Assembly: GCA_910592005.1 (NCBI GenBank)
Contig: CAJVPP010001840.1
Coordinates: forward strand, 1 to 17,595
Source of the DNA: Funneliformis mosseae
Taxonomy: Eukaryota > Glomeromycota > Glomeromycetes > Glomerales > Glomeraceae
DNA length: 17,595 nucleotides
Reading direction: 5' to 3'
Shown here piece after piece: positions 1-10,534 of the stretch. The position numbers and the translations under genes are program-made. The notes under the pieces were generated by a model. The model had not been told where the DNA came from. It did no database searches and was given only the letters and a program-made list of their open reading frames with translations. Each line of letters begins with the position of its first letter. Position 1 is the first letter of the stretch.

Positions 1-167
1 CTACTTTTATTTTTTTTTTAAGAATATTTTAACTTTTTGTAATAATTCTTTTTGCAAATTAAAAATAAAGATAAATTAATTTATCAATATAAATTTAGTA
101 TCACAATATTAAATAATTAAATATTTTTCACTTGAATAAAAAAATGGCACCAGTCACGTTTTTTTTA

Positions 168-749
168 AGGAAAATACTCTGAAAGTGAAATCCTTCAAGA
201 AAAACGCTTCAGAAGCAAAATCTTTCAAGGAAAACGTTTCAGAAGCGAAATCCTTCAAGGAAAACGCTCTGGAAGCGAAATCCTTCAAGAAAATCGCTCT
301 GAAAGCAAAATCCTTCAAGGAAAATGCTCTAGAAGTGAAATCCTTCAAGGAAAACGCTCTGAAAGTGAAATCCTTCAAGGAAAACACTCTGAAAGCGAAA
401 TCCTTCAAGGAAAACACTCTGAAAGTGAAATCCTTCAAGAAAAACGCTCTAGAAGTGAAATCCTTCAAGGAAATCGCTCTAAAAGCGAATTTTTTAATGG
501 AAAACGCTCTGGAAGTAAAATCCTTTATGGAAAATGCTCTGGAAGCAAAATTCTTTATGAAAAACGCTCCAGAAGCGAATCCTTCAAGGAAATCGCTCTG
601 GAAATGAAATCCTTCAAGGAAATCGCTCTGAAAGTGAATTCTTTTAAAGAAAATGCTCCAGAAGTGAATTCCTTAATAAAAAATGCTCCAGAAATGTTTC
701 TCTCAAAGGAAATCGTTCTGGGAATATATCTCTTGATAAAAAACGTTTT
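168..749. repeat. Degenerate 30-bp tandem repeat array (about 19 units)
   Basis: From about 181 the sequence repeats every 30 bp around a core like AAATCCTTCAAGGAAAACGC, with a partial unit before it (from about 168). I count 14 units up to 599 and five more decayed ones to 749. The unit at 571-599 is 29 nt, which shifts the frame. Because 30 is a multiple of 3, both strands stay open: the plus strand reads a decapeptide like KSFKENALEA, the minus strand one like LKDFAFRAFS. Units drift more towards the right end. There are no splice signals, no conserved domain and no clear start codon, so I treat this as a minisatellite and not as a gene. The possibility that it is transcribed as a repetitive peptide cannot be excluded. 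Confidence 0.9.
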
Positions 750-780
750 TCTTAACGGTTTTTCATTTCTAAATATAAAT

Positions 781-905
781 GCAAGCCGAATGAGCCAGCT
801 TGACTTAGCTTGGCTTATCAATTGATCTCTACGATCTGAGCCGAGCTGAGCTGAAAAAAAGTGGCTCAGCTCGAGCTAGTGGTAATCCAAGCCAAGCCGG
901 CTTAT
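781..905. repeat. GC-richer nested imperfect palindrome
   Basis: This block stands out from the AT-rich surroundings by repeated AGCC/GAGCT motifs. A perfect 10-bp stem pairs CGAGCTGAGC (842-851) with GCTCAGCTCG (864-873) around a 12-nt A-rich loop. An outer 8-bp arm pairs GCTTGGCT (808-815) with AGCCAAGC (890-897). Such clusters of short GC-rich inverted motifs are typical of the subterminal regions of hAT-like elements or their non-autonomous derivatives, but no target-site duplication or partner end is visible here. Confidence 0.6.
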
Positions 906-2075
906 GCAGAGCTTTAGTAAATATATAATATATTGAAAAATTTACTAATTCATTTAAAATCTGCAGTTTAAAAGTATAAATTAATAAATAAAAAATAATA
1001 AAAAAGTGAAAATGACTTATCGGAATATTTTATACTGTGATCAAAATTAAAAATTATTATAATTTTTGTTAATATTCTATTGATATTAAAAGATGTATAA
1101 ATATAAGATATTGTGAACTATATTGTGTAAAAAAGTCATGAATTTTCTTTAATTAAACAATAATTTTTTATTTTCAGTTACAAAGCTAAAGATAAATATT
1201 TCATAAATCACACTTTCTTAAATATTATGATTGTTTAAAAATTTTCTGGTTATAATTTATATTATCTATTTTTTAACCAAATAATTTATTTATGTCTTTA
1301 TTATTTTAAATATAATAAATACTTTCTAACTTAATAAATTATAAATGAGTGATACATTCTATTAGTCATATATGACTCAAAAGAAATTCTAAATAAAATT
1401 TAGAAAATTCAAAAATTCTTTATGATTTCTCTTTTCTTTTTTTATAATAAAAGTGATCTTTTTGTGATAAATTATATTTAAAAGAATATATATTAGATAA
1501 TAAATAATTTAATGTATTTATATAGTAGCATTTATAATATTTATACGTATTTATATATAATAATAATAAATTAAATATAATAAATCATATATAAATATCA
1601 TGTGATCTTAAAAATTATATATAATTTAAAATTTTTTAATATCTATCAGTTATTTTACACTTCTTAAAATATTAGGCAATATATGATATTTGCTTTAATT
1701 AATTTTAAAATAAATTAAAATAGCTTTAATGTTTTAATTTAGATAAATAGTTATACATCAAATAGTAAATAAAAATATTACTAATAAATTTTAATCAATA
1801 TAATAAAACGATATTTATTTTTTTATAAATAAAGATAATGTAATATATATTCTTTGTAAAAATTAATACTAAAATATATTATTTAATTTTTAAAAGTAAA
1901 AATTTTAGAAAAAATTTATTCTAATAAAATTATAAATATTATTTACAAAATATTTAACAATTAGATTAAATGTTTAATAGTATTTTTAATATAATTTTAT
2001 AAATTTTTATTATATTAAATAGTTTAATATAAACTTATAAAAAGAAAAAATAATTAAAATAATATATATAATATA
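906..2075. other. AT-rich gene-free stretch
   Basis: About 1.2 kb of very AT-rich sequence between the palindrome and the hAT element. No open frame of useful length, conserved motif, tRNA-like fold or tandem repeat was seen on either strand. It could be an older, unrecognisable transposon remnant. Confidence 0.6.
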
Positions 2076-2083
2076 CATTAGAT
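2076..2083. repeat. Left target-site duplication CATTAGAT
   Basis: The octamer CATTAGAT lies directly left of the hAT element and is repeated exactly at 5120-5127, directly right of it. Eight bp is the target-site duplication length of the hAT superfamily. Confidence 0.8.
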
Positions 2084-5000
2084 TAAGATTAGGAATTATA
2101 CTAGTATTATACTAATACTATACTAATTCAATACTAATATTGAACGGTACCTTCAAAATTTAGACATCAGTATATAATAAATATGATTCTTGATTTTTAT
2201 TAGCTGTACTAAGTACTAGTATCTGTACTAAATTTTTTTATACAATTTATATACAAATTACATGAATCTACAAATTGAATAATTTTTTTATTAATCTTTT
2301 ATTATTATTAAAAAGGATAATGCAAATTATCTTTAAAAATAATATCTAATCTCCATTTTGTATCTTTATTTTGTGCCAGGTGTTCAATACTTTCAACATC
2401 TATATCAAGATTATCATTATCATTATTATCATTATTATCTATTTTTAAATATCAGTTTATTTGATTTTAGAATTATTTTTTTATATTAATATTATCATTA
2501 CTATCGTCATCATTATCATCACTTTTTTCAGTCTTCATATAATTTATTTATTATTATTATTATTATATTAGAATTATTTTTCTTATCCAAATTATCTAAA
2601 TTAATATGTTGATCTGAATTAATATTAGCTATAACTGATTTGATAATATAGATTTTTGTTTATGTTATTTGTAAGTAATATCAGCCCAAAGTTTTGACAT
2701 ATTTAATACTTGAGAAAACTATATAAAATAATATAATAAATTAAATTATTTAATAAATAAAAAAACAAATAAAAACTAAACTAATATAATAATTACAATA
2801 CATAATTACCTTCAATCAATTTCTATTTTTTGTATAGAAAAAACTCATATTACTCTATAATCGTTTAACTAATATAACATTGACACAAATTCTAAAAATA
2901 TATGCTATAATAGTACTAATATCTGAATAAGTATTTTGAATCTAGCACTAATAGTTATGAATATTATTTTCAAATTAAGCTACGGATGCATCATCAAAAG
3001 AATATTTAATTCCTTAAGAAAATTCATCAAATTCTTTAAGGATAGAAATAGGATCATTTTCAATCCAAATTTTATAATAATAAACTAGCCATTTATCCAT
3101 ATGTAAATAGCTAATTTATGATCTTAATGATCATGTAAAATAATTTGACTTAAAAGCTGAATAGAAAAACTAAAAGAAAATAAGAAGAGGTTATTTCTAT
3201 AACTTCCATCTTTTTTGTAATTGAATTAAAATTTTATTAGTCATATTATTGTCCAGATATTTTTGTCAAAACTGATAAATATAAGTAACTTATATAAAAC
3301 TTTAAATTATTGTACTTTATTAATTTGAAAAATGTTAAAAATTGCATAATAAGAAAGTAAAAGTTGTTCTAATTTTGTTAGTAATCCTAAAAAATACCTA
3401 TTTATAATATATTATAAATTTCATGTAAAATTATTAACAGATTTGCTAGTCATCTTTTAGTTGTAGAAATTAAAAGTTCAAATTTTGTAGCTAAAGACTA
3501 ATAATAAAAATAGTAAATTAATTAAATTATTATATTATAATTATAAAATTAAATAATAATTTAATTTACCTGTAAAGCATTTTTGGTAGTATTCAAACTT
3601 TTACAATAATTAAAGTAACTATTCTATCTTATATCACCTAGAACTATAGGTTGAATACATTTTTTATATATTTCTATTTAAATGTCTTAAAGTTTTTTAA
3701 TAAAATATTTATTATTTGAATTTTTGAAATAAACCACCGTTTTAAAGCTTGATGTAATGTATTTTTAAGTTCAGATGAAACTTTAAAAAATTTTCCTACA
3801 CACAAATTAATTTAATATGCATAGCAAGGTAAAAAAATAATATTCTGATATTAAACTTAAAGTCTTTTCAATTATTAAAATATATAAACAATATAATTAA
3901 ATTGAAATATTAAAAAATCATTATTAAAATAAACACTAATTTATTTATCTTACTGTATTATAAGTAGGCATACTATCTATCACAATAATTAAAAAAAGTA
4001 TTTTGAGTTCATTTAATTTAGACATCATTTCCTCTATTTTAATTCTAACTTCAAAGTTAGTTGTTTTCTTACTACTGATATCAGAAATTTTTCATTATGG
4101 TTATTCATCAGATAATGTAAGTACTGTCTCTATTAATTTTTATTCACGAATGTTTGTTTAACTATCAAAAGAAAGAGTAATTTCTATTTAATCTAATACT
4201 AATTTCTCTAATATTCTAATATCAAATTCTTTAACAGTTTCATTTAAAATTTCATTTAATAGGGTTTTTTGATCTGATAGTTTAATTTGTGGATTAAAAA
4301 ATTTAAATAATTTAATGACCTTTGGATTATTTATCCAAGATAATAAAAATCATAAGAAATGGTAACTTGTAATAAATACATATGAAATTTTGCTTTATCT
4401 GCATTTGAAAGAGATTGTACAATAAATAAATCTATTGATCTATAATTTGACTATTAAGAAGGTAATGAAATTAATGAGGAGTATGAAGAAAATTATTCTC
4501 TTTGTTCAATTATTGAATTAATGGCTAAATTAGACTCATTTATTATTAAAAATATATTAAATACTAATTTTAAATAATAATATAATAGTAATATTAAAAT
4601 ATACTAAATATATAATTATATAAGAATTACTTACATGTTCTTTAATTGAAATTGTATTTTTTGTTTATTAATTAAAAATACTTTATTTTTTTTTTCTTAG
4701 CTATATAAAGATTGAAAGTTTTGACAGTTTTTAAAATAATTTAAAATTCTGTCAGTTTTATTTACTATTTTTTTTAACTCAGAATGATTTTCATTAAGTT
4801 TATTAAAATATGCTTTACAATAGCATATTTTATTAGTAGCATCACTTTTTAAGTTTGTTAAAATAATATATTTTTTAAACTTTATACTATTGTAAAAAGA
4901 AACTTTTAAAAAAGTTTTATTTTTGAAGAAATTATAGGAAAAAACTTTGTTTATGTTAATTTTTATTTATATGTTTATTACACAGATTATCAAAATTATA

Positions 5001-5119
5001 TTGAACGTATTAATTTTGTACTAAATTTTGATTCATATAGGTGTACTATCACTTCAAAATGTATGAGTATTATACTATGTACTAAAATTTTTTAGTATAC
5101 ATATACTACTACAATCCTG
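2084..5119 (-). mobile_element. Decayed full-length hAT DNA transposon (about 3,036 bp)
   Basis: The element is bounded by identical 8-bp flanks (CATTAGAT at 2076-2083 and 5120-5127). Its ends are short inverted repeats: TAAGATT at 2084-2090 against CAGGATT read inward on the minus strand from 5119, differing by two transitions. Further in, TAGTATTATACTAA (2102-2115) is matched by TAGTATATGTATACTAA on the minus strand (5092-5108). Both ends carry ACTA/GTACTA-rich subterminal motifs, for example three copies near 2204-2233. The length, duplication size and minus-strand transposase all agree with hAT. Introns and stops show the element is inactive. The insertion sits about 700 bp upstream of the J-protein gene and appears unrelated to it. 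Confidence 0.85.
2340..4890 (-). pseudogene. hAT transposase pseudogene (minus strand)
   Basis: Reading the minus strand from right to left gives the blocks of a hAT transposase in the right order, broken by many stops and frame changes. First is a degenerate BED-type zinc finger (about 4866-4715; ICYCKAYF). Next, about 4350-4130, comes a DUF659-like block with ITLSFDS, a stop, then TN, where the family has DGWTN. Then VIDSMPTYNTVR (about 3990-3950) and LPCYAY followed by INLCVGKFFKVSS (about 3840-3770). Then VLGDIR, a stop at 3624-3626 and NSYFNYCKSL, where the family has GDTRWNSYY. Then DKWLVYYYKIWIENDPISIL (about 3100-3050). Last, in the C-terminal dimerisation part, RICVNVILVKRL (about 2900-2860) and LNMSKLWADITYK (about 2690). 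Two stretches look like ordinary introns (about 3490-3565 and 2700-2815). Exact limits are uncertain. Confidence 0.85.
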
Positions 5120-5127
5120 CATTAGAT
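5120..5127. repeat. Right target-site duplication CATTAGAT
   Basis: Exact copy of the octamer at 2076-2083, immediately after the right inverted end (AATCCTG, 5113-5119) of the hAT element. Confidence 0.8.
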
Positions 5128-5820
5128 CATGATTTTCATTTTAATTTATTATACATATAAAATTATTATATATAAAATAGATTAATTACAAATTTAAAAA
5201 AGTTATAAATTCATTTAAGAAGAGTATCTAAATAAGGATTTATTATAAATATATGATGGTATTATAATATATATGAATATAATAAAATCATTATTTATTT
5301 TATATATTTAAAAATATAATAAGCAATACAATAAATAAATTGTATTATTTAATTATTATTTGTAACTATCAAAAATTTTATAAATAAAATTTAAATAAAG
5401 TTTCTTAATTGAAAACTAATAAGCAATATAATAATGAATTATATTATATAATTATTATTTAATATTTTTTGATTTATTTAAAATTATTTAAAATATTTTG
5501 TTTTAAATATAAAAAAATTTCTGATCAATCTATTAAAAGTTAGTATTATTTTTTTTTTTTTTTTAATAATGTTTTACTTTTTTGGTTTTTTTTTACTACT
5601 AACTTGATAATATTGATCACAATTATAATAATAACAATAATTAAACAATTTAGGTTAGTTTTTAGTTAGATTTCATAAATATTATATCATTTATTTCCTT
5701 TAATTAATTAATTTGCCAACTTTTTAATGCTTTTTTTTTTCCTGTAATATAAAACGTAAGCGCCCTTATAAAAAATTTTCGATTTTGTATTTTACCATTA
5801 ATAACTTTACAGATCACAAT
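5128..5820. other. AT-rich upstream region of the J-protein gene
   Basis: No gene recognised. It holds a T16 tract (5549-5564) and a second T-rich stretch near 5585-5595. The promoter and 5' UTR of the J-protein gene must lie here, but no single motif is convincing. Confidence 0.5.
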
Positions 5821-6655
5821 ATGAACACATTTCCAAACTACTATGCAATTCTCGACGTTCCTGAATCCGCCACAACTGAGTAATTGTTGTCCACTTTCGT
5901 CTTTAAAGATCAAAGACGACTTATTCAAACTAACTCAATCTTATATATATAGGGAAATTCGAGAAGCTTATAAGCGTAAAGCTCTTGATACCCATCCGGA
6001 TAGATTTGCTTCGAATTTACAAGGTTCAACGAAATGTACAGAACTTTCTCAAGAAGAAGCAAAAATACGATTTCAGAGAGTAGCTGATGCATATTATGTG
6101 CTGAGTGACGAAGGAAGGAGGAAGCAATATGGTCCGTGTTATTTAAATTGGTTAAAGGCTTAAACGGGCACGAAAGCATATTTGATATAATTAATTAATT
6201 TTAGATTACTTTTTCTTATATGTGAGGCTTTAATAGATAAAGAGAGAGCATCTCGAAGAAAACAAGAAGCTTCTACTTTATGGCAGTCATCACAAGCAGA
6301 TCCAAATCAAATCTTTGGCAACGTGTTTGAAGATTTATTGAGACCAGAAGTAGAAAATCACGGATGGTTCTATACACCAATAGGTGCTGTATCAGGCGCG
6401 TGTCTCGGATTTATTTTTGGCAATTTTCCCGGTTTGGTAGTAGGTGCTTATGCTGGAAAAAAATTAGGCGCTATTAGGGATGCAAAAGGTATGTGAAATT
6501 ATAATCTCCAAAATGTTATGATGTTTTGGATTCTAATTTGATTGCTTTTTATAGGCATTTCTGTTTACGATGCTTATTCAAGACTTAACGGTAGTCATAA
6601 GGCAGCAATTCTAGCCGCATTGGCTACCAAATTAGTTTCTTCTGGAAACTTTTAA
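5821..6655 (+). CDS. J-domain (DnaJ/Hsp40-type) protein with C-terminal glycine zipper
   Basis: Exons 5821-5879, 5953-6131, 6237-6488 and 6555-6655 join in phase to 196 aa. The start ATG is chosen because it opens the J-domain helix I (NYYAILDVPESATTEEIREA); introns 1 to 3 are 73, 105 and 66 bp with GT-AG ends. The J domain covers residues 6-82, with the HPD signature at 34-36 that stimulates Hsp70 ATPase activity, and ends in RRKQYDKERASRR. A spacer with DPNQIFGNVFEDLLRPEVE (101-119) follows. Residues 127-160 form a hydrophobic stretch with a glycine at every fourth position (129 to 157), then a conserved-looking tail (AIRDAKGISVYDAY). This layout matches small fungal J proteins with a membrane-associated C-terminus, as I recall them; the cellular location is not known. 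Retention of intron 1 would give a stop at once (GAG TAA). Polyadenylation-like AATAAA occurs at 6783 and 6818. The gene converges on the RRM gene. Confidence 0.94.
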
Positions 6656-7115
6656 TTATCTGAACTTACCTGTTTGTTGAAATTATTTTGATGAATTACA
6701 TTGACTTTTTTACTAATATAATTCTATTCATTTTTAATAATATTATCCATAATTATACCTCACGATAGAATTAAATTCACGCAATAAACTTTTCATTAAA
6801 TAATTAATTATTTTTTTAATAAAGATTCAGGAACTTTTTAGTTTGATTTTTTTTTTTGTTTGTTATTACAAATATGATGATGTGATTAATAAATGTTCTA
6901 TGTACAAATGCATAACTAGTATGCTTGGATGATTGTTACACACAAATTTGATGGTCGCAGGAAATTAAATTAAGGTAAATTAAACTACTGCCAAATCTTT
7001 GTTAAAAATTTTTTTTTGGTTGTCAGATGATGATATTGTCATCAACTTGACATTCCATGCTAATTAGAAAAAAATCTCCATATCTATTCTCTACAAAAAC
7101 ATTTGAAATGGGTAC

Positions 7116-7155
<40 letters not shown>

Positions 7156-7396
7156 ACAATAAAATAAAAAAAAAGAATCTTTACCAACATTTTTGAAAGT
7201 TCGTATTAAACAACGTCCCATTCCCAACACAGATATAAAAGAAAAAAATAGATTGTAAAATGATAAAGATAAAATCATGAATTGAAAAGCAAAAAAAAAA
7301 AAAATTATATATATAATAATAGAAATCCCTCCCTGACAAAAAACAACACGATATAATCACGTTGACAAGAAGGCACCTACAAAAAAAAAAAGTTTT
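6656..7396. other. Convergent intergenic region with A36 tract
   Basis: This 741-bp gap lies between the stop codons of the J-protein gene (+) and the RRM gene (-), so it carries both 3' UTRs. Plus-strand AATAAA signals are at 6783-6788 and 6818-6823. An uninterrupted run of 36 A lies at 7117-7152 with shorter A runs nearby. The minus-strand frame at 7084-7278 is only the T-run read as poly-Phe and is not a gene. Confidence 0.75.
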
Positions 7397-9796
7397 TCAA
7401 GAAAAGTTTATAACAATGTTGGATCCGCCGAGGACGCTTCTTTTAAATTTGTCATTAAAATTTTGGCATTAGTATTGGTTTCAAAATATTTAAACAAATA
7501 ATTAAATAATTATGTTTGTACCTGTTATACTTTCTTCTGAATAACTTTGCTCCTTCGGAGGTCTTGAACGCTACTTCTGCAGTTTGGGCCGAACGATCAA
7601 ACGTGATCGACTAAGATAATGGAATTCAAATATAAATTTCTCGTCAATATCTTGAATCGTGATGTTCATGCAAAGAGGCATTAAACAAATCGACTTACCG
7701 AAATTCCACCGGGAACTTTGTTGGCCAAGTCCTGAATTTCACGCTTAGTGACACCTTCGGCAACATTACCAATCGTCAATTTGTTCGCTCCAGCAGCAGA
7801 GCTAGGTGATGCAGTTGATTTGGACGTTTCTGAAGATGCAACGGATGGTTTTGTAGGCAAACTTCTAACAGTGCTTTTTGGTGTAGGCTTTTGCGCAGGT
7901 TTAGGGGGTTGTTTTGTTGAGGTAGAACCGGAAGCAACCTTATTCTTTGTGGCCGCCGAAGCTGCTTTGCTAGTAACTGCCGTAGAAGTTCCTTGCTTAG
8001 AATTCGAAGCCTTAGCAGCGGGGCTGGAAGTATCCTTTGTTGTCGCGGTTGTACCAGTTACTTTACTTTTTTCAGCATTTTTTTGTGAAGATGATGTAGA
8101 TTTTGCATCTGAGGCGGAGGATTTGCCGTTTGTAACCGAAATTTTTTTACTATCAGGTTCTTTTTGGTCAAAACCGTCATTTGGAACCTTACGTTTTGGA
8201 GAAGGTTGAATTGGCCTTTGATTATTCTGCTGACTTACTGGTAGTCTTCGTGGTGGGGAGATCGAATTATGATGACTAAAACTTGGACTGCCGCCTCTAA
8301 CTCCATACGAATTACTACCACGTCCGCCACCCATTGGTGCCATAGAAGGATGATATGGATGCATTTCCATTTGTCCTTGATATGGCATCATGTTCATTGG
8401 GGGACCTGATCCCATTGGATATTGATTAATAGGATTTCCGAACGGCAATGCATGTGGTCGTAATCTGGCAAAATTTGGATTAACATGTATATTTGGTCCA
8501 ATCATTGGTCCTAAGATTACAAAATTAAATTACTTTATGACAAAAAGTTGTTTCTGCTATTGCAATTGCAAATACATAAATAATAATAAATCGTATCCAT
8601 TTAATATTTTTTAAAAGGTAAAAGGATCTTAATTTTGCTTACCTGGAGGCATATTTAGATTTGGTAACATGGGTGGATTGTTTAAAGGCATTTGTCCCAT
8701 TGGTATACTATTAAGATTAACATTATTCTATTAATATTGATTTAATTGAGAAATCTGAACATGATAAATTATAAAATTACCCAGGAATTCCTTCCAATCC
8801 AGGACCAAATCCTGATCGAAAAGATGACATGTTGTTATTTAAAAACGAATTACTATTATTAATCGGACGCCAGTCATTATTTCTTCGATTACCACGTCCT
8901 CTATAATTTTGTAAATTTTGTTGCTGAATATTATTTTGCTGTTGTTGACGTTGAGGCAATGCGCGTTGCGCTTGAGCTTGACGTTGCGCTTGCACTTGTT
9001 GTGATTGCAATGATTTTTGTTTTTGTGATTGCTGTTGTCCTTGCCGATTGTTCTCAGGAGATGTAGAAACATTACTTATTTCACCATCTTCTTTCTCGGG
9101 AGATTTTACAGTTCCTTTAACAGATTTACTGATAGAAATATCTGATTTCGCGCTATTGATTTTAACAGCATCCGATTGTGATGATGACCTTTTTGGAGTG
9201 TTTTCTTTTGGAGCTGTCTTAGAAATATTTGCATCGTTCGTGTCAAATTTTTCTGTAGTCTCAGACTTTTCGGCAGTTCTCTCATTGTCCTCTTTTACTA
9301 CCTCATTTGGTGGGTCTAATCCCAACTCTTTCCAGAATTCGTCATCCTCAATAGCCACATCATCGCCATTAATTTCCCCATATTCCTTAAGGAAGTCAGG
9401 ATCATCCATGTCAAAATCTTCAATTTCGCCATATTTAAGTTCCTCTTGATCTTTTTGCTGCGCTAAGGTTGAATTATTGTCTAGCTCGCTTTTTCCAGAC
9501 GATTTGTTATCAATTAACTCTGAAACTTCTTTGTTTTCCTCTTCTGCGCTTAATTTCTCTGTGTTTTTACGAGTATTTGAAAATGTTTTTTTCAGTCAAT
9601 CATCATCTACTTATACTTCTACAAGTTGCGACGACTCACCTTCAGCTCGCTGTCCACCTGTCGCAAAGCTCATTTCAGCATCAAGGTCAAATAGGCCATC
9701 GCCTTCCAATAAATTGGAGTCAGTAGCTTGAGGATCTTCAGTAAAACTGAAATCGACGTTGTCATCAAAGTCCAAAATCTCGTCTACATCATTCAT
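7397..9796 (-). CDS. Disordered protein with C-terminal RNA-recognition motif
   Basis: Six exons in transcript order (9796-9640, 9558-8781, 8707-8643, 8510-7699, 7610-7522, 7439-7397) join without frame breaks into 647 aa; introns are 81, 73, 132, 88 and 82 bp, all GT-AG. The N-terminus is acidic (MNDVDEILDFDDNVDFSF), and the next acidic block contains DDPDFLKEYGEINGDD. Then come S/K-rich, Q-rich (about residues 225-270) and RG/N-rich (YRGRGNRRNNDW) stretches, a proline/methionine-rich part (about 305-380) and a long S/T/A/K-rich linker (about 400-570). The last 71 residues form an RRM: RNP2-like LTIGNV at about 578-583, an RNP1-like TAEVAF that lacks the usual aromatics, and a final strand GSNIVINFS before the stop. 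The first intron's acceptor at 9559-9560 is chosen because it is the only one that keeps frame. The protein is probably nuclear and acts in RNA binding or processing, but I cannot assign an orthologue. Confidence 0.85.
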
Positions 9797-9840
9797 TTTG
9801 ATTTGGCTTTTCCTAAAGGTGCAGCTGTAGTTGGACTTTG

Positions 9841-9863
9841 CAAGTATTTAGTTATAATACTTG
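9841..9863. repeat. 8-bp inverted repeat upstream of the RRM gene
   Basis: CAAGTATT (9841-9848) and AATACTTG (9856-9863) are perfect inverted copies separated by 7 nt. They lie 45-67 bp upstream of the RRM gene's start codon, so they may fall in its 5' UTR or core promoter. Either a protein-binding site or a hairpin is possible. Confidence 0.5.
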
Positions 9864-10534
9864 AAACTTGCAACCGAATGTAAATTGCTGTTACTGGTCA
9901 GAAAACGATAGGAGTGAAGGGGTTGAAATATTCCAAGTACAACGGTCATCAGATTTGTTCTTTGTGATTTACCGCAGTAATCTGTTTGTATATAAACTGA
10001 TTTATGATTTACATTCGAATTTTTCTGAGGTACTCAACGCTAACTTCACGATTAAAATCGTATGTCTCGGGTTATATATACCGTATATTCAAATGAATCA
10101 TGTGACAATACGTAAAATTTTTATTTGAATCAATTATATGAATTTTAATACTTTAAAATTTAATAATAAAATTTGCATATAGATATTTGTAAAACCGGCC
10201 GTTATTCCGGGTACGTATTTGAGATTAACTATTTGCTCTTGTATCTTCCGAGTGAAAGAAGCGAAAGCAATCAATCTTTGTTGAATAAAAATCTCGGCGC
10301 AGCAACAAATCCGGAAAATAAAACGGGTTACGTAAATTCGATTCCCTTTCCCTTTCCCGCTAGGTTAAAATCATGTCAACTTGACGGACCTTTTATACTT
10401 TTTCTTAATAACTTTATTCGATAAAAAAGGATGATTGTAATTTGATTTTGTGTTACAGTTATTAATTTTTCAAGTATAATTTATATTGTATAACATAATA
10501 ACGTATTACATCGCCGTGTGTTCATCTGCTGATT

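Noticed and set aside
154..468. Minus-strand 104-codon frame made of LKDF repeats
   Set aside because: It is the antisense reading of the 30-bp tandem array, open only because the unit is a multiple of three.
168..749. CRISPR-like array
   Set aside because: The units are contiguous with no unique spacers, and the genome is eukaryotic.
5843..6163. Unspliced 106-aa reading of the J-protein locus
   Set aside because: Its first 37 codons read through intron 1 in another frame and its end reads into intron 2; only the spliced model gives an intact J domain.
7084..7278. 64-codon minus-strand frame
   Set aside because: Its core is the A36 tract read as poly-Phe; no splice or domain support.
7748..8209. 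153-codon plus-strand frame
   Set aside because: It is antisense to the low-complexity exon of the RRM gene, whose splicing and C-terminal domain show the minus strand is coding.
9048..9449. 133-codon plus-strand frame
   Set aside because: Antisense shadow of exon 2 of the RRM gene; no domain.
10320..10365. tRNA-like B box (TTCGATTCC)
   Set aside because: The flanking bases do not form the T-arm stem, and no acceptor or anticodon stem could be found.
10173..10424. 83-codon plus-strand frame in the divergent promoter
   Set aside because: No domain, no splice continuity, and it lies between two well-supported start codons; likely chance.
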